Source: Ferrimonas sediminicola
Lineage (GTDB): Bacteria > Pseudomonadota > Gammaproteobacteria > Enterobacterales > Shewanellaceae
Assembly: GCF_005116715.1 (NCBI RefSeq)
Contig: NZ_SWCI01000002.1
Span: forward strand, 201,120 to 265,119
Direction: 5' to 3'
Length of the DNA: 64,000 nt
Positions 27,735 to 37,797 of the stretch are shown piece after piece. Below the pieces are notes generated by a model. That model was not told where the DNA came from, did not search any database, and was given only the letters and a program-made list of their open reading frames with translations. A program made the position numbers and the translations under genes. How positions within the stretch are numbered: position 1 is the first letter of the stretch; every line of letters begins with the position of its first letter.

Positions 27735-30314
27735 ATGTCGCAACCCACAGCCCGCCATCGTCTCGATTACCGTCCCAGCCCCTATGTCATCGACACCCTG
27801 AACCTGACTGTCGAGCTGGATGATCACGCCACCCTGGTGACCGCGGTCAGCAGCGTGCGGCGCACAGAGGCCGACGCCACCGAGCTGGTACTGGTGGGGG
27901 AAGCCCTGGAACTGGTATCGGTGGCCGTCGATGGCATCCCGCTGCCTGGGGAAGCGTGCCGCCTGGAGCAGGGCCAGCTGGTGATCCCCCTGGCTCGGGA
28001 GCGGGCCGAACTGACCGTGGTAACCCGCATCGATCCCGCCAATAACACCGCCCTCGAGGGGCTGTATAAGTCTGAAGGCACCTTCTGTACCCAGTGTGAG
28101 GCGGAAGGGTTCCGTCGCATCACCTACTACCTGGACCGGCCCGATGTACTGGCCCGCTATACCACCCGCATTGAGGCGGACCGCGCTGCCTACCCCTATC
28201 TGCTGGCCAACGGCAACCAGGTGGAGAGTGGCGAACTGCCTGACGGGCGCCACTTCGCCACCTGGGTTGATCCCTTCCCCAAACCCAGCTACCTGTTCGC
28301 CTTGGTGGCCGGCGACTTCGATCTGCTGGAGGACAGCTTCACCACCGCCAGCGGCCGCGACGTGGCCCTGCAGCTGTTCGTCGACAAGGGACAGAAGCAT
28401 CGGGGCCACCACGCCATGGCCAGCCTGAAGCGGGCGATGAAGTGGGACGAGGAGAGGTTCAATCTGGAGTACGACCTGGACATCTACATGGTGGTCGCCG
28501 TGGATTTCTTCAACATGGGGGCCATGGAGAACAAGGGGCTGAACGTCTTCAACTCCAAGTGCGTGCTGGCAGACAGTGACAGCGCCACCGACGCCGAGTT
28601 TGACCGCATCGAGTCGATCATCGGCCACGAGTACTTCCACAACTGGACAGGCAACCGCATCACCTGCCGGGACTGGTTCCAGCTGAGCCTGAAAGAGGGA
28701 CTGACCGTATTCCGTGACCAGGAGTTCTCGTCGGATCTCGGCAGCCGGGCGGTAAACCGCATCGAGGCGGTCAAGGTGATCCGCGGCATTCAGTTTGCCG
28801 AGGACGCCGGTCCGATGGCGCACCCCATCCGCCCCGATAAGGTGATCGAGATGAACAACTTCTACACGGTGACCGTGTATGACAAGGGCGCCGAGATCAT
28901 CCGCATGCTGCACACCCTGCTGGGTGAACAGGGGTTCCAGAAGGGGATGACCCTGTACGTGGCGCGCCACGACGGTCAGGCGGTCACTTGTGATGACTTC
29001 GTCCAGGCGATGGAGGACGCCAGCGGCGTCGATCTCGCCCTGTTCCGCCGCTGGTACAGTCAGTCCGGCACCCCGGTGCTGACCGTCACCGAAACCTTTG
29101 ACCCGGCCAACTGTCAATACCGGCTGCACTTCAGCCAGCACACACCCGCCACCGCCGACCAGGCCGAGAAGCTGCCGCTGCATCTGCCTATCAGGCTCGA
29201 GCTGCTGGATCAACAGGGTAGGACCCTGGCTCCCCGCGTCAAAGGTCGGCCGTTCGACGGCCTGTTCAGCCTGACCGACGCGGAAGCGACCCTGGTGTTT
29301 GACGGGGTGACCGCCAAACCGATCCCCTCCCTGCTGCAGGAGTTTTCCGCGCCGGTGAAGCTGAATTTCCCCCAGAGTGACCAGGAGCGCATCCACCTGA
29401 TGAGCTACGCCGGCAATGCCGTGGCCAGGTGGGACGCGGCCCAGGGAATTCTCGCCGACGCTCTGTTGGCCAGCCTCGATGACCGCCAGCCGGCGATGGA
29501 CGCGATCACCGACGCCTTTGGCCGGGTGCTGCGTGATACCGAGCTGGATCCGGCCCTGGTGGCCCAGATGCTGACGCTGCCCTCGGTTGCCACCCTGATG
29601 GAGCTGCGCAGTGGCTGCGACGTCCTGGCGCTGTGTCGGGCACGTCGGCAGTTGCAAGCCGATCTGGCCGTCCGGCTTGGCCGGGTGATGGCCGAAGCCT
29701 ATGATCGCTGTGCCACTGCCGGCGACGCCCCTCATCGCGCGCTGATGAACCTGGTGTTGGCGTACCTGGCCCTGGACGGTGACAGCGGGCGGGTAACGGC
29801 CCAGTTCCAGAAGGCGATCAACATGACGGAAACCCTGGGTGCCCTGCGGGCCGCCAACCAGGCACTGTTGCCCCAGAGGACTCAGATGATGAGCCAGTTC
29901 GAGGCGCGCTGGCGTCAGGATCCTCTGGTGATGGATAAATACTTTACCCAGCTGGCCACCACCCCCCTGGCAGCCGACGACCTGCTGACGCAGCTGGCAG
30001 AGGCGATGAACCACAGCGCCTTCGACATCAGCAACCCCAACCGGGTCCGAGCCCTGGTGGGGGCCTTCGCCGACGGCAACCCCGAAGTGTTCCATCACCC
30101 GTCCGGTGTCGGATACCGCTTCCTGACAGAGCAGCTGGAGAGACTCAACGCCATCAACCCCCAGTGCGCGGCGCGCCTCATTACGCCGTTGATCGGTTTC
30201 AAGCACCATACGCCGGAACGTCAGGCACAGATGAGGGCCTGCCTGGAGCGGCTGATGGCCAGGGACGATCTCTCCACCGATCTCTACGAGAAAGTCAGCA
30301 AGAGTCTGGCCTAG
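27735..30314 (+). CDS. pepN: aminopeptidase N
   Basis: M1-family zinc aminopeptidase that completes cytosolic peptide breakdown. The 859-residue protein has the GAMEN exopeptidase motif (262-266), zinc site HEYFH (298-302) and the third ligand glutamate in LKEGLTVFRDQEF, close to E. coli numbering (H297, H301). The C-terminal helical superhelix is complete. ATG 27735 has a strong AGGAGGAG site; the in-frame upstream start has none. Confidence 0.97.
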   Translation: MSQPTARHRLDYRPSPYVIDTLNLTVELDDHATLVTAVSSVRRTEADATELVLVGEALELVSVAVDGIPLPGEACRLEQGQLVIPLARERAELTVVTRIDPANNTALEGLYKSEGTFCTQCEAEGFRRITYYLDRPDVLARYTTRIEADRAAYPYLLANGNQVESGELPDGRHFATWVDPFPKPSYLFALVAGDFDLLEDSFTTASGRDVALQLFVDKGQKHRGHHAMASLKRAMKWDEERFNLEYDLDIYMVVAVDFFNMGAMENKGLNVFNSKCVLADSDSATDAEFDRIESIIGHEYFHNWTGNRITCRDWFQLSLKEGLTVFRDQEFSSDLGSRAVNRIEAVKVIRGIQFAEDAGPMAHPIRPDKVIEMNNFYTVTVYDKGAEIIRMLHTLLGEQGFQKGMTLYVARHDGQAVTCDDFVQAMEDASGVDLALFRRWYSQSGTPVLTVTETFDPANCQYRLHFSQHTPATADQAEKLPLHLPIRLELLDQQGRTLAPRVKGRPFDGLFSLTDAEATLVFDGVTAKPIPSLLQEFSAPVKLNFPQSDQERIHLMSYAGNAVARWDAAQGILADALLASLDDRQPAMDAITDAFGRVLRDTELDPALVAQMLTLPSVATLMELRSGCDVLALCRARRQLQADLAVRLGRVMAEAYDRCATAGDAPHRALMNLVLAYLALDGDSGRVTAQFQKAINMTETLGALRAANQALLPQRTQMMSQFEARWRQDPLVMDKYFTQLATTPLAADDLLTQLAEAMNHSAFDISNPNRVRALVGAFADGNPEVFHHPSGVGYRFLTEQLERLNAINPQCAARLITPLIGFKHHTPERQAQMRACLERLMARDDLSTDLYEKVSKSLA

Positions 30315-30348
30315 AGGACAGGGGGCGGCGCCAGCCGTCCCCCCGCCC

Positions 30349-30567
30349 ATGATCTACCTCTTCGATCTTTCCATCGGATGGCAGCAGATGCAGCGCTACT
30401 ACCAGGGCAAGGCCCAGGTGGTGGTGGTGCGCTGCCTGCAGGGCAGGGTGATCCACCTGCACCCTAGGTACCTGCGCCCCTTCCTCACCGCCCGTGGCAT
30501 TCAAGGCCGCTTTCGGCTGACCCTGGACGCCGATGGCCGCTTCGCCGATCTGCAGCGGCTGATGTAA
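30349..30567 (+). CDS. DUF2835 family protein
   Basis: A 72-residue protein starting MIYLFDLSIGWQQMQRYYQG and ending in the family's GRFRLTLDADGRFADLQRL pattern. DUF2835 proteins are small basic proteins of Pseudomonas, Shewanella and relatives without known function. It starts 34 bp after pepN, often its neighbour, and probably shares the transcript. Confidence 0.82.
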   Translation: MIYLFDLSIGWQQMQRYYQGKAQVVVVRCLQGRVIHLHPRYLRPFLTARGIQGRFRLTLDADGRFADLQRLM

Positions 30568-30869
30568 CACACCATTAATAGAGTAATAACTTCAAACGGG
30601 TGTTGCATTCTGAGCCGGCGTCGACGCGCGGGGTAAGATGCAAAAATATCAATGACTTACGATATGGCTGAGTGTCAGAGCGTGAGCTGAATCAAATTTT
30701 AACCTCTTTTTCCCGCGATAACCTTAGATAAGCTCCTAAAAATTCAGCGGATTTTCCCTGCTAAAAAGGTTGCTCCCCCCAAGCCGTTGTTGTAACAATG
30801 GGGTTAATGTGTCGTTACACTGACGACACCCAACAAAACTATAAATTCAGGGAAGGGAGAACCGCGACA
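30568..30869 (+). other. 302-bp intergenic promoter region of the DUF1302 operon
   Basis: No gene is visible. It is AT-richer than its surroundings. It contains TTGTT-GT-AACAA (30787-30798), an inverted repeat GTGTCGT-N7-ACGACAC (30809-30829) and a -10-like TATAAA (30840-30845). The mRNA leader would carry GGAAGGGAGA before the ATG at 30870. Confidence 0.6.
30809..30829. promoter_or_regulatory. inverted repeat, possible operator of the DUF1302 operon
   Basis: GTGTCGT and ACGACAC are perfect 7-bp arms around 7 bp, ending 10 bp before the TATAAA box. The position covers the expected -35, where an activator or repressor could act. The binding protein is unknown. Confidence 0.5.
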
Positions 30870-32945
30870 ATGAGACAAGGCGCTAAGGTTTTTCGCCGCT
30901 CTGCGCTGGCTGCCAGTATCGGTATTGTACTGGCGGCTCCGGCCTCAGCCGTTACCTTTAATTGGGGAGAGATAGAGGGGAGCTTTGACTCCACCTGGAC
31001 CGTAGGGGCGGCCTGGCGGGTCGAAGACCGTGACTACGACAGGGTCGCCAAATCCAGCCAGCCCGGGCTGGACTGGAGCGGCTACGGATTTGATTTTGCC
31101 GGGGGCGGGTTCAACGAAGTCTATGGCGGCGATCAGTTGTTTGCCCTGCCTGGCTCCTACTCCGCCAACCAGGACCTGGCCAACCTGCTCTACGACAACG
31201 GTGACACCTTTACCGAAGTGTTCAAGGGATTGCACGAGCTGGAACTGGTGTACGACAACATGGGTGTATTCATCCGTGGCATGTACTTCTATGACAAGCG
31301 TCTCGAAGACTCAGACTTCGATTACCGCAACCCGGTCTCCGGCGCCAAGTACGACGTGTGCCAAGACTCCAAGGCGTCCGAGTACGCCTGCTCCGACATC
31401 CGCCTGCTCGATGCCTACTTCTTTGCCGACTGGCTGATCGGCGACATGCCGCTGTCGGTGCGCATCGGTGAACAGGTGGTCAGCTGGGGGGAAAGCACCC
31501 TGATCGCCCACGGCATCAACTCCATCAACCCGGTCGACCTGGCCCGTCTTCAGGCCCCTGGCGCCGAACTCAAGGAGGCCTTCATCCCGGTCGGCATGGT
31601 CTGGGCCTCCCTGGGCCTGACCGAAAACGTTAACTTGGAGGCCTTCTACCAGTACCGCTGGGAGCAGACCCGCCTGCCGGTCACTGGCACCTACTTCTCC
31701 AGCAACGACTTCGCCGGGGCAGGGGGCTACGTCAACAACGCCCAGCTCGGCTTTACCTCCAACCCGGACAACACCCTGGACTGGGTACTGAGCCAATACG
31801 CCCAGCTGAGCAGCGTCGCCGCTCAGACCGCCGGCGCCATGGGGCCGGAAGCCCTGGCGCAGCTGGCGACGGCGGCCATCGCCTATCCCACCAAGGTCAC
31901 CCTGATCAACCATGAGCAGGAGCCCGATGATCAGGGGCAGTTCGGTATCAAGCTGGGGTACTACGCGCCGGAGCTGAACGACACCGAGTTTGGCCTCTAC
32001 TACATGAACTACCACAGCCGTCGCCCCCTGATCAGCGGTCAGACCGCCAACTTCGGTGCCGAGGCGATCGGGGCGGATCTGGCGACCCTGGCCGCCCTCA
32101 ACGGTGAGGTGACCCGCAGTGATCTGCTGGGACTGGACACCTTCTCCAAGGCGGCCCTGGAGTACCCGGAGGACATCAAGCTCTACGGCCTCTCCTTCAA
32201 TACCACGGTGGGGGACACCTCGGTGGCCGGTGAGATCGCCTACCGCCAGGATGAACCCCTGCAAATCGACGACGTGGAGCTGCTGTTTGCGGCGATGCCG
32301 GAGCAGCTGTACAACGCCGATCCCGAGACCTTCGCCATCTTCGAAAACCTGTCCCAGTACGTCAAGCCTGACGGCAGCAAGGTGGGCCCAGGTGAATACG
32401 CGCCCGGCTATGTGCTGACCGACAGCACCCAGGCGCAGATGACCCTGACCCACATCTTCGGCCCGATGATGGGCGCAGACAACTTCTTGATGCTGGCGGA
32501 GTTTGGCGGCGTCTGGCTCCATGACATGCCCGACGAGGCGGTATTGCGGATGAACGGCCCGGGTACCGAGCGGGCCGGCGCCAAGGGGCGGGAAGACAAC
32601 CTGGCGGTACTGGATATCCTGCACAACGGGCCGGAGGAGGATGCCTTCCCCACCGACAGTGCCTGGGGTTATCGCCTGGTGGCCAAGTGGGACTACTCCA
32701 ACGTCGCCTTCGGCTGGAACCTGTCACCCCGGGTGGTGTTCTCCCACGACGTCAGTGGCACCACCCCGGATCCTCTGTTCCTGTTTGTCGAAGATCGCAA
32801 GTCCGCGTCGTTGACCCTGGCATTCGATTACCAGAGCCGCTGGTCCGCCGACCTGGCCTACAACGCCTTCTGGGACGGAGAGGGCTCAACCAACTCTATG
32901 GAAGACAAAGATTTTGTCTCCTTTAACCTGAAGTTCTCAATCTAA
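30870..32945 (+). CDS. DUF1302 family outer-membrane protein
   Basis: A 691-residue exported protein with a signal peptide (about 1-28, ending PASA) and many alternating aromatic strands, ending in FNLKFSI with a C-terminal hydrophobic strand as in outer-membrane barrels. Motifs such as WRVEDRD, GEQVVSWGEST and LARLQAPGAELKEAFIPVGMVWASLG are typical of DUF1302. Family members occur with DUF1329 and MMPL genes near lipid, sterol or hydrocarbon metabolism. Here it is first in a four-gene operon, so an outer-membrane channel for a hydrophobic cargo is plausible but unproven. Confidence 0.85.
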   Translation: MRQGAKVFRRSALAASIGIVLAAPASAVTFNWGEIEGSFDSTWTVGAAWRVEDRDYDRVAKSSQPGLDWSGYGFDFAGGGFNEVYGGDQLFALPGSYSANQDLANLLYDNGDTFTEVFKGLHELELVYDNMGVFIRGMYFYDKRLEDSDFDYRNPVSGAKYDVCQDSKASEYACSDIRLLDAYFFADWLIGDMPLSVRIGEQVVSWGESTLIAHGINSINPVDLARLQAPGAELKEAFIPVGMVWASLGLTENVNLEAFYQYRWEQTRLPVTGTYFSSNDFAGAGGYVNNAQLGFTSNPDNTLDWVLSQYAQLSSVAAQTAGAMGPEALAQLATAAIAYPTKVTLINHEQEPDDQGQFGIKLGYYAPELNDTEFGLYYMNYHSRRPLISGQTANFGAEAIGADLATLAALNGEVTRSDLLGLDTFSKAALEYPEDIKLYGLSFNTTVGDTSVAGEIAYRQDEPLQIDDVELLFAAMPEQLYNADPETFAIFENLSQYVKPDGSKVGPGEYAPGYVLTDSTQAQMTLTHIFGPMMGADNFLMLAEFGGVWLHDMPDEAVLRMNGPGTERAGAKGREDNLAVLDILHNGPEEDAFPTDSAWGYRLVAKWDYSNVAFGWNLSPRVVFSHDVSGTTPDPLFLFVEDRKSASLTLAFDYQSRWSADLAYNAFWDGEGSTNSMEDKDFVSFNLKFSI

Positions 32946-32960
32946 GAGGGGAGAGGAGTA

Positions 32961-34325
32961 ATGCAAGTAAAACCACTTTTTGCGGCCATGTTGGCCCTGA
33001 GCTGCAGCTTTGGCGCCCTGGCCAAGGTGACCCCGGAACAGGCAAAGGCCCTGGGTGACACCCTGACCCCGATCGGCGCCGAGAAGGCTGGCAACACCGA
33101 CGGTTCCATCCCCGCCTGGAGCGGCGGCATCACCGAGGCGCCGGCCGACTACAAGAAGGGGGAGTTTCACACCGACCCCTACGCCGACGATAAGCAGCTC
33201 TACACCATTACCGCCGACAACATGGGCGACTACGCCAAGCTGCTGACCCCGGGTGTCAAGAAGATGTTCGAGATGTATCCGGACACCTACAAGATGAAGG
33301 TCTATCCGACCCGGCGCAGCGCCTCCTATCCGCAGTTCATCTATGACGCCTCCATCGCCAATGCCACCACCGCCGAACTGGTGGCCGGCGGCAACGGCCT
33401 CAAAAACGCCTCCATCGGTGTGCCGTTTCCCATTCCTCAGAATGGCCTGGAAGCGATCTGGAACCATATCCTGCGTTATCGCGGCACCGATGCCCAGATC
33501 CTGCGTGGCCAGGCGGCCCCCACCGCCAGCGGCAGCTACACCCTGGTGAAGACCGACGAGAAGATCAAGTTCCTCTACTCCCGCCCCGATGCCGACGCTG
33601 TCCAGCTGCAGAAGGACAACCTGCTGTTCTACTTCAAGCAGGTGGTCACCTCGCCGGCGCGCCTGGCCGGTACCGCACTGCTGGTGCATGAGACCATGGA
33701 TCAGGAGAAGGAGCCCCGCAAGGCATGGACCTACAACACCGGTCAGCGTCGGGTACGCCGAGCGCCCAACGTGGCATTCGACACCCCGGGCACCGCCTCT
33801 GACGGCATGCGCACCACAGACGATTTCGACATGTACAACGGTTCGCCCTCCCGCTACAACTGGGCACTCAAGGGCAAGAAGGAGATCCTGATCCCCTACA
33901 ACAACTACCAGTTGCACGGGGCGGACATCAAATATGAGCAGATCCTCAAGCCGGGCCACATCAACATGGACCTGGTTCGCTGGGAGAAGCACCGGGTATG
34001 GGAGGTGGAGGCCACCCTGAAGGAGGGGATCAGCCACCTGTACAAGACCCGCACCTTCTACCTGGATGAGGACAGCTGGCAGGTCAGCCTGGTGGATCTC
34101 TACGATAAGCGGGATCAGCTGTATCGCGTCGGCATGGCCCATGCGGTGAACTACTACGACCTGCCGACCCTGTGGACCACCCTGGAGGTGTTCTACGACC
34201 TGAGCTCGCGCCGCTACCTGGCGATGGGGCTGGACAACGAAGATGGCGTGGCCAGCTTCGACGAGGAGTTCAGCGTCAAAACCGAGTTTACCACCAACGC
34301 CCTGCGTCGCAGCGGTCGGCGCTAA
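32961..34325 (+). CDS. DUF1329 family periplasmic protein
   Basis: A 454-residue exported protein with a signal peptide (cleavage near ALA-KV, residue 21). DUF1329 members have a LolB-like lipid-binding fold; this idea comes from family knowledge. Features seen: GDTLTPIGAEKAGNTDGSIPAWSGGI region, RRAPNVAFDTPGTASDGMRT and WEVEATLKEGISHLYKTRTFY. It follows DUF1302 after 15 bp with GGGGAGAGGAG as ribosome site, the constant partner arrangement. Confidence 0.85.
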   Translation: MQVKPLFAAMLALSCSFGALAKVTPEQAKALGDTLTPIGAEKAGNTDGSIPAWSGGITEAPADYKKGEFHTDPYADDKQLYTITADNMGDYAKLLTPGVKKMFEMYPDTYKMKVYPTRRSASYPQFIYDASIANATTAELVAGGNGLKNASIGVPFPIPQNGLEAIWNHILRYRGTDAQILRGQAAPTASGSYTLVKTDEKIKFLYSRPDADAVQLQKDNLLFYFKQVVTSPARLAGTALLVHETMDQEKEPRKAWTYNTGQRRVRRAPNVAFDTPGTASDGMRTTDDFDMYNGSPSRYNWALKGKKEILIPYNNYQLHGADIKYEQILKPGHINMDLVRWEKHRVWEVEATLKEGISHLYKTRTFYLDEDSWQVSLVDLYDKRDQLYRVGMAHAVNYYDLPTLWTTLEVFYDLSSRRYLAMGLDNEDGVASFDEEFSVKTEFTTNALRRSGRR

Positions 34326-34343
34326 ATCTTAAAACAACAATAA

Positions 34344-34363
34344 GGGGGCAGGTCACTGCCCCC
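34344..34363 (+). other. intercistronic hairpin before the YCF48-like gene
   Basis: GGGGGCAG pairs perfectly with CTGCCCCC around GTCA, 15 bp before the chosen ATG. No T-run follows. It occupies the ribosome-binding region of the next gene, so it could lower its translation or protect upstream mRNA. Confidence 0.55.
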
Positions 34364-34378
34364 GGTATGGATACCACT

Positions 34379-35401
34379 ATGCGGCTAATGATGTTGATTC
34401 CGCTGGCCCTGACGGGCGGTTTCGCCGTGGCGGAGCCACCGGCCCCCACCCCCCTGGCGGCGATTGAAGCGCCGAAAGCCCTAACCAGTCCGATGATGAG
34501 CCTCGCCCAGGCGGGCGATGCCCTGGTTGCGGTCGGCAGCCGGGGACAGGTGCTGGTCAAACCCGGGGGAAGTGATGCGTGGCAACAGGCCCAGGTGCCG
34601 GTCAGTACCCTGTTGACCCGGGTGTTTATGCTGGACGGTCAGCTGGGCTGGGCCGTCGGCCACGACGCCACCATCCTCCACACCAACGACGGCGGCCACA
34701 GCTGGCAGCTGCAGCAGTGGCGGGCCGACCTCGAGGTGCCCCTGCTGGATATCTATTTCCGCAACCCCCGCGAGGGCCTGACGGTCGGCGCCTACGGCCA
34801 GTTGTTTCGCACTGCCGATGGTGGCAACTCCTGGCAGTTCGAGTACCTGGACAGCCTGCTGAATGAGGATGACCGGCTCTACCTGAAGGAGTTGCGTGCC
34901 GACAGCGAAGAGGATTACCTGGCCGAGCGGGCGGCGATGCTGCCCCATATCAACCGGCTGATCGCCTTGCCCGGAGGCGAACTGTTCATCGTCGGCGAGA
35001 TGGGGCTGATGGCCCGCTCCGACGACTTCGGCGCCTCCTGGCAGCGTCTGCCCGAGATCTATTTTGGCTCACTGCTGGATATGGCCATGGACGACGAGGG
35101 GCGCTGGGTGGCCGTGGGCCTGCGCGGCAATGCCTTCGAGAGCCGCGACCGGGGAGAGAACTGGATGCCGCTGGATCTCGACACCAAAGGCACCTTCAAC
35201 AGCATCCGGCGCCTGGCGGACGGCACCCTGGTGATGGTGGCCAATGGCGGCGATCTGGCCTATCGCAAACCGGGACAGGCCCAGTTTACCCTGATGCGGG
35301 TGGCCAAGGGCCAGGACCTGGTTGACCTGGCACAGAACGGCGACGGCAACCTGTGGCTGGCAGGCAGCCAGGGTGTTCAGGCATTCACCATTGAGAAGTA
35401 A
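34379..35401 (+). CDS. YCF48/BNR-repeat periplasmic protein
   Basis: A 340-residue exported beta-propeller protein with a signal peptide (about 1-19, AVA-EP). BNR-like repeats are visible: ILHTNDGGHSWQLQQW, LFRTADGGNSWQFEYL, MARSDDFGASWQRL and AFESRDRGENWMPL. The fold resembles the photosystem II assembly factor Ycf48/HCF136, but there is no photosynthesis context. An in-frame ATG 12 bp upstream is possible. Sits between DUF1329 and the MMPL transporter, the usual place in this cluster. Confidence 0.82.
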   Translation: MRLMMLIPLALTGGFAVAEPPAPTPLAAIEAPKALTSPMMSLAQAGDALVAVGSRGQVLVKPGGSDAWQQAQVPVSTLLTRVFMLDGQLGWAVGHDATILHTNDGGHSWQLQQWRADLEVPLLDIYFRNPREGLTVGAYGQLFRTADGGNSWQFEYLDSLLNEDDRLYLKELRADSEEDYLAERAAMLPHINRLIALPGGELFIVGEMGLMARSDDFGASWQRLPEIYFGSLLDMAMDDEGRWVAVGLRGNAFESRDRGENWMPLDLDTKGTFNSIRRLADGTLVMVANGGDLAYRKPGQAQFTLMRVAKGQDLVDLAQNGDGNLWLAGSQGVQAFTIEK

Positions 35402-35410
35402 GGAGTGTTT

Positions 35411-37774
35411 ATGACCACAAGGATGGTGAACTGGATTGAACAGATGCTGTTCCGTGCCAGGGAGACGGTATTGCTGATGTTCCTGGTGGCCACCGTTGCC
35501 CTGGGTTACGGTGCCAGCCAGTTGAGGATGGACGCCGCCTTCACCAAGAACATCCCCCTCAACCACCCCTATATGGCCACCTACCTCAAGCACCGGGAGC
35601 AGTTTGGCGGCGCCAACAGCATCATGGTGGCGGTAGAGGACAGCAGCGGCGACATCTTCAATCCCAAGTTCTTCCAGGTACTGCGTGAGATCCACGATCA
35701 GCTGTTCTTCATCGAGGGGATCAACCGCAGCCAGGTCAAGTCGCTCTACTCGCCCTCCACCCGCTTTACCGAGGTGGTGGAGGATGGCTTCCAGGGCGGT
35801 CCGGTGATCCCCGCAGACTTCAAGCCCACCGAACAGGGGCTGGCGGTGGTTCGGGCCAACATCGAGAAGGCGGGAGCGGTGGGCCGCCTGGTGGCCGACG
35901 ACTTCAGTGCCGCCATGGTCAGCGCCCAGCTGATGGACAGGGTCTCCCTCGGCGAAGAGGAGCGGGCGCGGGCCCAGAAAGAGGGGCGAACCGACATGAC
36001 CAAGCCCCTGGATGTGCTCGCCCTGGCCGACACCCTGGAGCGGGAGCTGCGTGCCAAGTACCAGGATGACAGCATCAAGATCCACATCATCGGCTTTGCC
36101 AAGATGGCCGGTGATGTGGCCGAAGGGGCCGCCGGGGTGGTGGGGTTCTTTGGGGTGGCCCTGGTGATCACCGCGTTGATGGTGTTCTACTTCTGCCACT
36201 GTCCGAAGCTGACCATCCTGCCGCTGTTTTGCTCCATGGTGGCGGTGGTGTGGCAGCTGGGGGGCTTGACGGTGCTGGGGTTTGGGCTGGATCCGATGTC
36301 GATCCTGGTGCCCTTCCTGGTGTTCGCCATCGGCGTCAGTCACGGGGTGCAGATGATCAACGCCGTGGGTCACAAGGTGGCCGAAGGGCACAGCGCCAAG
36401 GCGGCTGCTCAGTTGGCGTTCCGCAGCCTGCTGGTACCCGGTGGGGTGGCGCTGCTGTCCGATACCATCGGTTTTCTGACCCTGCTGTCCATCGACATCG
36501 GCATCATTCGCGAGCTGGCGATCACCGCCTCGCTGGGGGTGGCGGTGATCATCCTGACCAACTTGGTGCTGCTGCCGATCCTGCTCTCCTATGTGAATTT
36601 CGGTGAGCGCTACCTCAACCGGGTCAGGGAGGAGCACGCCCGGGTGTCCCCGGTGTGGCAGGCCATCTCGGTGTTTGCCGCCAAGCCCTGGGCACTGGTG
36701 ATCGTGGTGGTGGCGGTGATCGGCTTTTTGGCCGGGTATGAGAAATCGCAGCAGATGAAGATTGGCGATCTCCACGCCGGCGCCCCGGCGCTGAAGGAGG
36801 ACAGCCGCTACAACCTGGATACCGCCTTCATCACCGACAAGTTCACCATCACCACCGACGTACTGACGGTGATCGTCGAAGCGTTTCCTGAAGCCTGTAC
36901 CTATCACCATGTGCTGGAGCGCATCGATCGCTTCCAGTGGCAGATGGCCAACGTGCCCGGGGTGGAGTCCACGGTCAGCCTGGCGTCGGTGGCCAAGGTG
37001 GTCAACGGTGGCTTTAACGAGGGCAACCCCAAGTGGCGGGTGCTGCCTCGTACCACCCCAACCCTGGTGCAGTCCGTGGCGCAGATCCCCACCTCCACCG
37101 GCCTGCTGAATAACGACTGCTCGGTGATGCCGGTCTACCTGTTCCTCAAGGATCACAAGGCGGACACCATCAACACTGTGGTGGACGAAGTGAAGGCGCT
37201 GCAGCAGCAGTTCGATAACGATGAGCTCGGCTTTCGCCTGGCGTCCGGCCCTGTGGGGGTGATGGCCGCCACCAATGAGGCGGTGGAGGCGGCCCAGGGG
37301 CCGATGATTCTCTATGTGTATGGCGCCGTATTCCTGCTCTGCCTGATGAGTTTCCGCTCCATTCGCGCCACCATCGCGGTGATCGTGCCCCTCTACCTGG
37401 TCTCGACCCTGGCCCAGGCTCTGATGGTGGCCCTGGATATCGGCCTGACCGTCAGCACCCTGCCAGTGATCGCCCTTGGGGTGGGGATCGGCGTGGACTA
37501 CGGCATCTACATCCTTTCGAGCATGTCGATCATGTTGCGTGAGGGCAAACCGGTGCAGGAGGCCTATCTCAAGGCGCTGTGTGACCGGGGCAACGCCGTG
37601 GTGTTCACCGGCATCACCCTGGCGGTTGGGGTCAGCACCTGGGTGTTCTCGGCCCTGAAGTTTCAGATGGACATGGGGATAATGTTGACGTTTATGTTTC
37701 TAGTCAACATGTTGGCCGCGATTATTCTCCTTCCGGCAATGGTTAAGTTGTTGTGGTTTAATCGAAAAGCCTGA
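35411..37774 (+). CDS. MMPL-type RND transporter
   Basis: A 787-residue inner-membrane protein with two MMPL/SSD repeats: helix 1 (about 20-37), a large periplasmic loop, a five- or six-helix bundle, then the same again. The sterol-sensing-like helices are recognisable in ILVPFLVFAIGVSHGVQMIN and VIALGVGIGVDYGIYILSS, where the Asp is the proton-relay candidate. AGGAG precedes ATG 35411. Relatives include HpnN-like and hydrophobic-molecule transporters. It would be the energy-consuming part of the four-gene system. Confidence 0.88.
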   Translation: MTTRMVNWIEQMLFRARETVLLMFLVATVALGYGASQLRMDAAFTKNIPLNHPYMATYLKHREQFGGANSIMVAVEDSSGDIFNPKFFQVLREIHDQLFFIEGINRSQVKSLYSPSTRFTEVVEDGFQGGPVIPADFKPTEQGLAVVRANIEKAGAVGRLVADDFSAAMVSAQLMDRVSLGEEERARAQKEGRTDMTKPLDVLALADTLERELRAKYQDDSIKIHIIGFAKMAGDVAEGAAGVVGFFGVALVITALMVFYFCHCPKLTILPLFCSMVAVVWQLGGLTVLGFGLDPMSILVPFLVFAIGVSHGVQMINAVGHKVAEGHSAKAAAQLAFRSLLVPGGVALLSDTIGFLTLLSIDIGIIRELAITASLGVAVIILTNLVLLPILLSYVNFGERYLNRVREEHARVSPVWQAISVFAAKPWALVIVVVAVIGFLAGYEKSQQMKIGDLHAGAPALKEDSRYNLDTAFITDKFTITTDVLTVIVEAFPEACTYHHVLERIDRFQWQMANVPGVESTVSLASVAKVVNGGFNEGNPKWRVLPRTTPTLVQSVAQIPTSTGLLNNDCSVMPVYLFLKDHKADTINTVVDEVKALQQQFDNDELGFRLASGPVGVMAATNEAVEAAQGPMILYVYGAVFLLCLMSFRSIRATIAVIVPLYLVSTLAQALMVALDIGLTVSTLPVIALGVGIGVDYGIYILSSMSIMLREGKPVQEAYLKALCDRGNAVVFTGITLAVGVSTWVFSALKFQMDMGIMLTFMFLVNMLAAIILLPAMVKLLWFNRKA

Positions 37775-37797
37775 TTGATTTAATAGCACCCCTGAAT

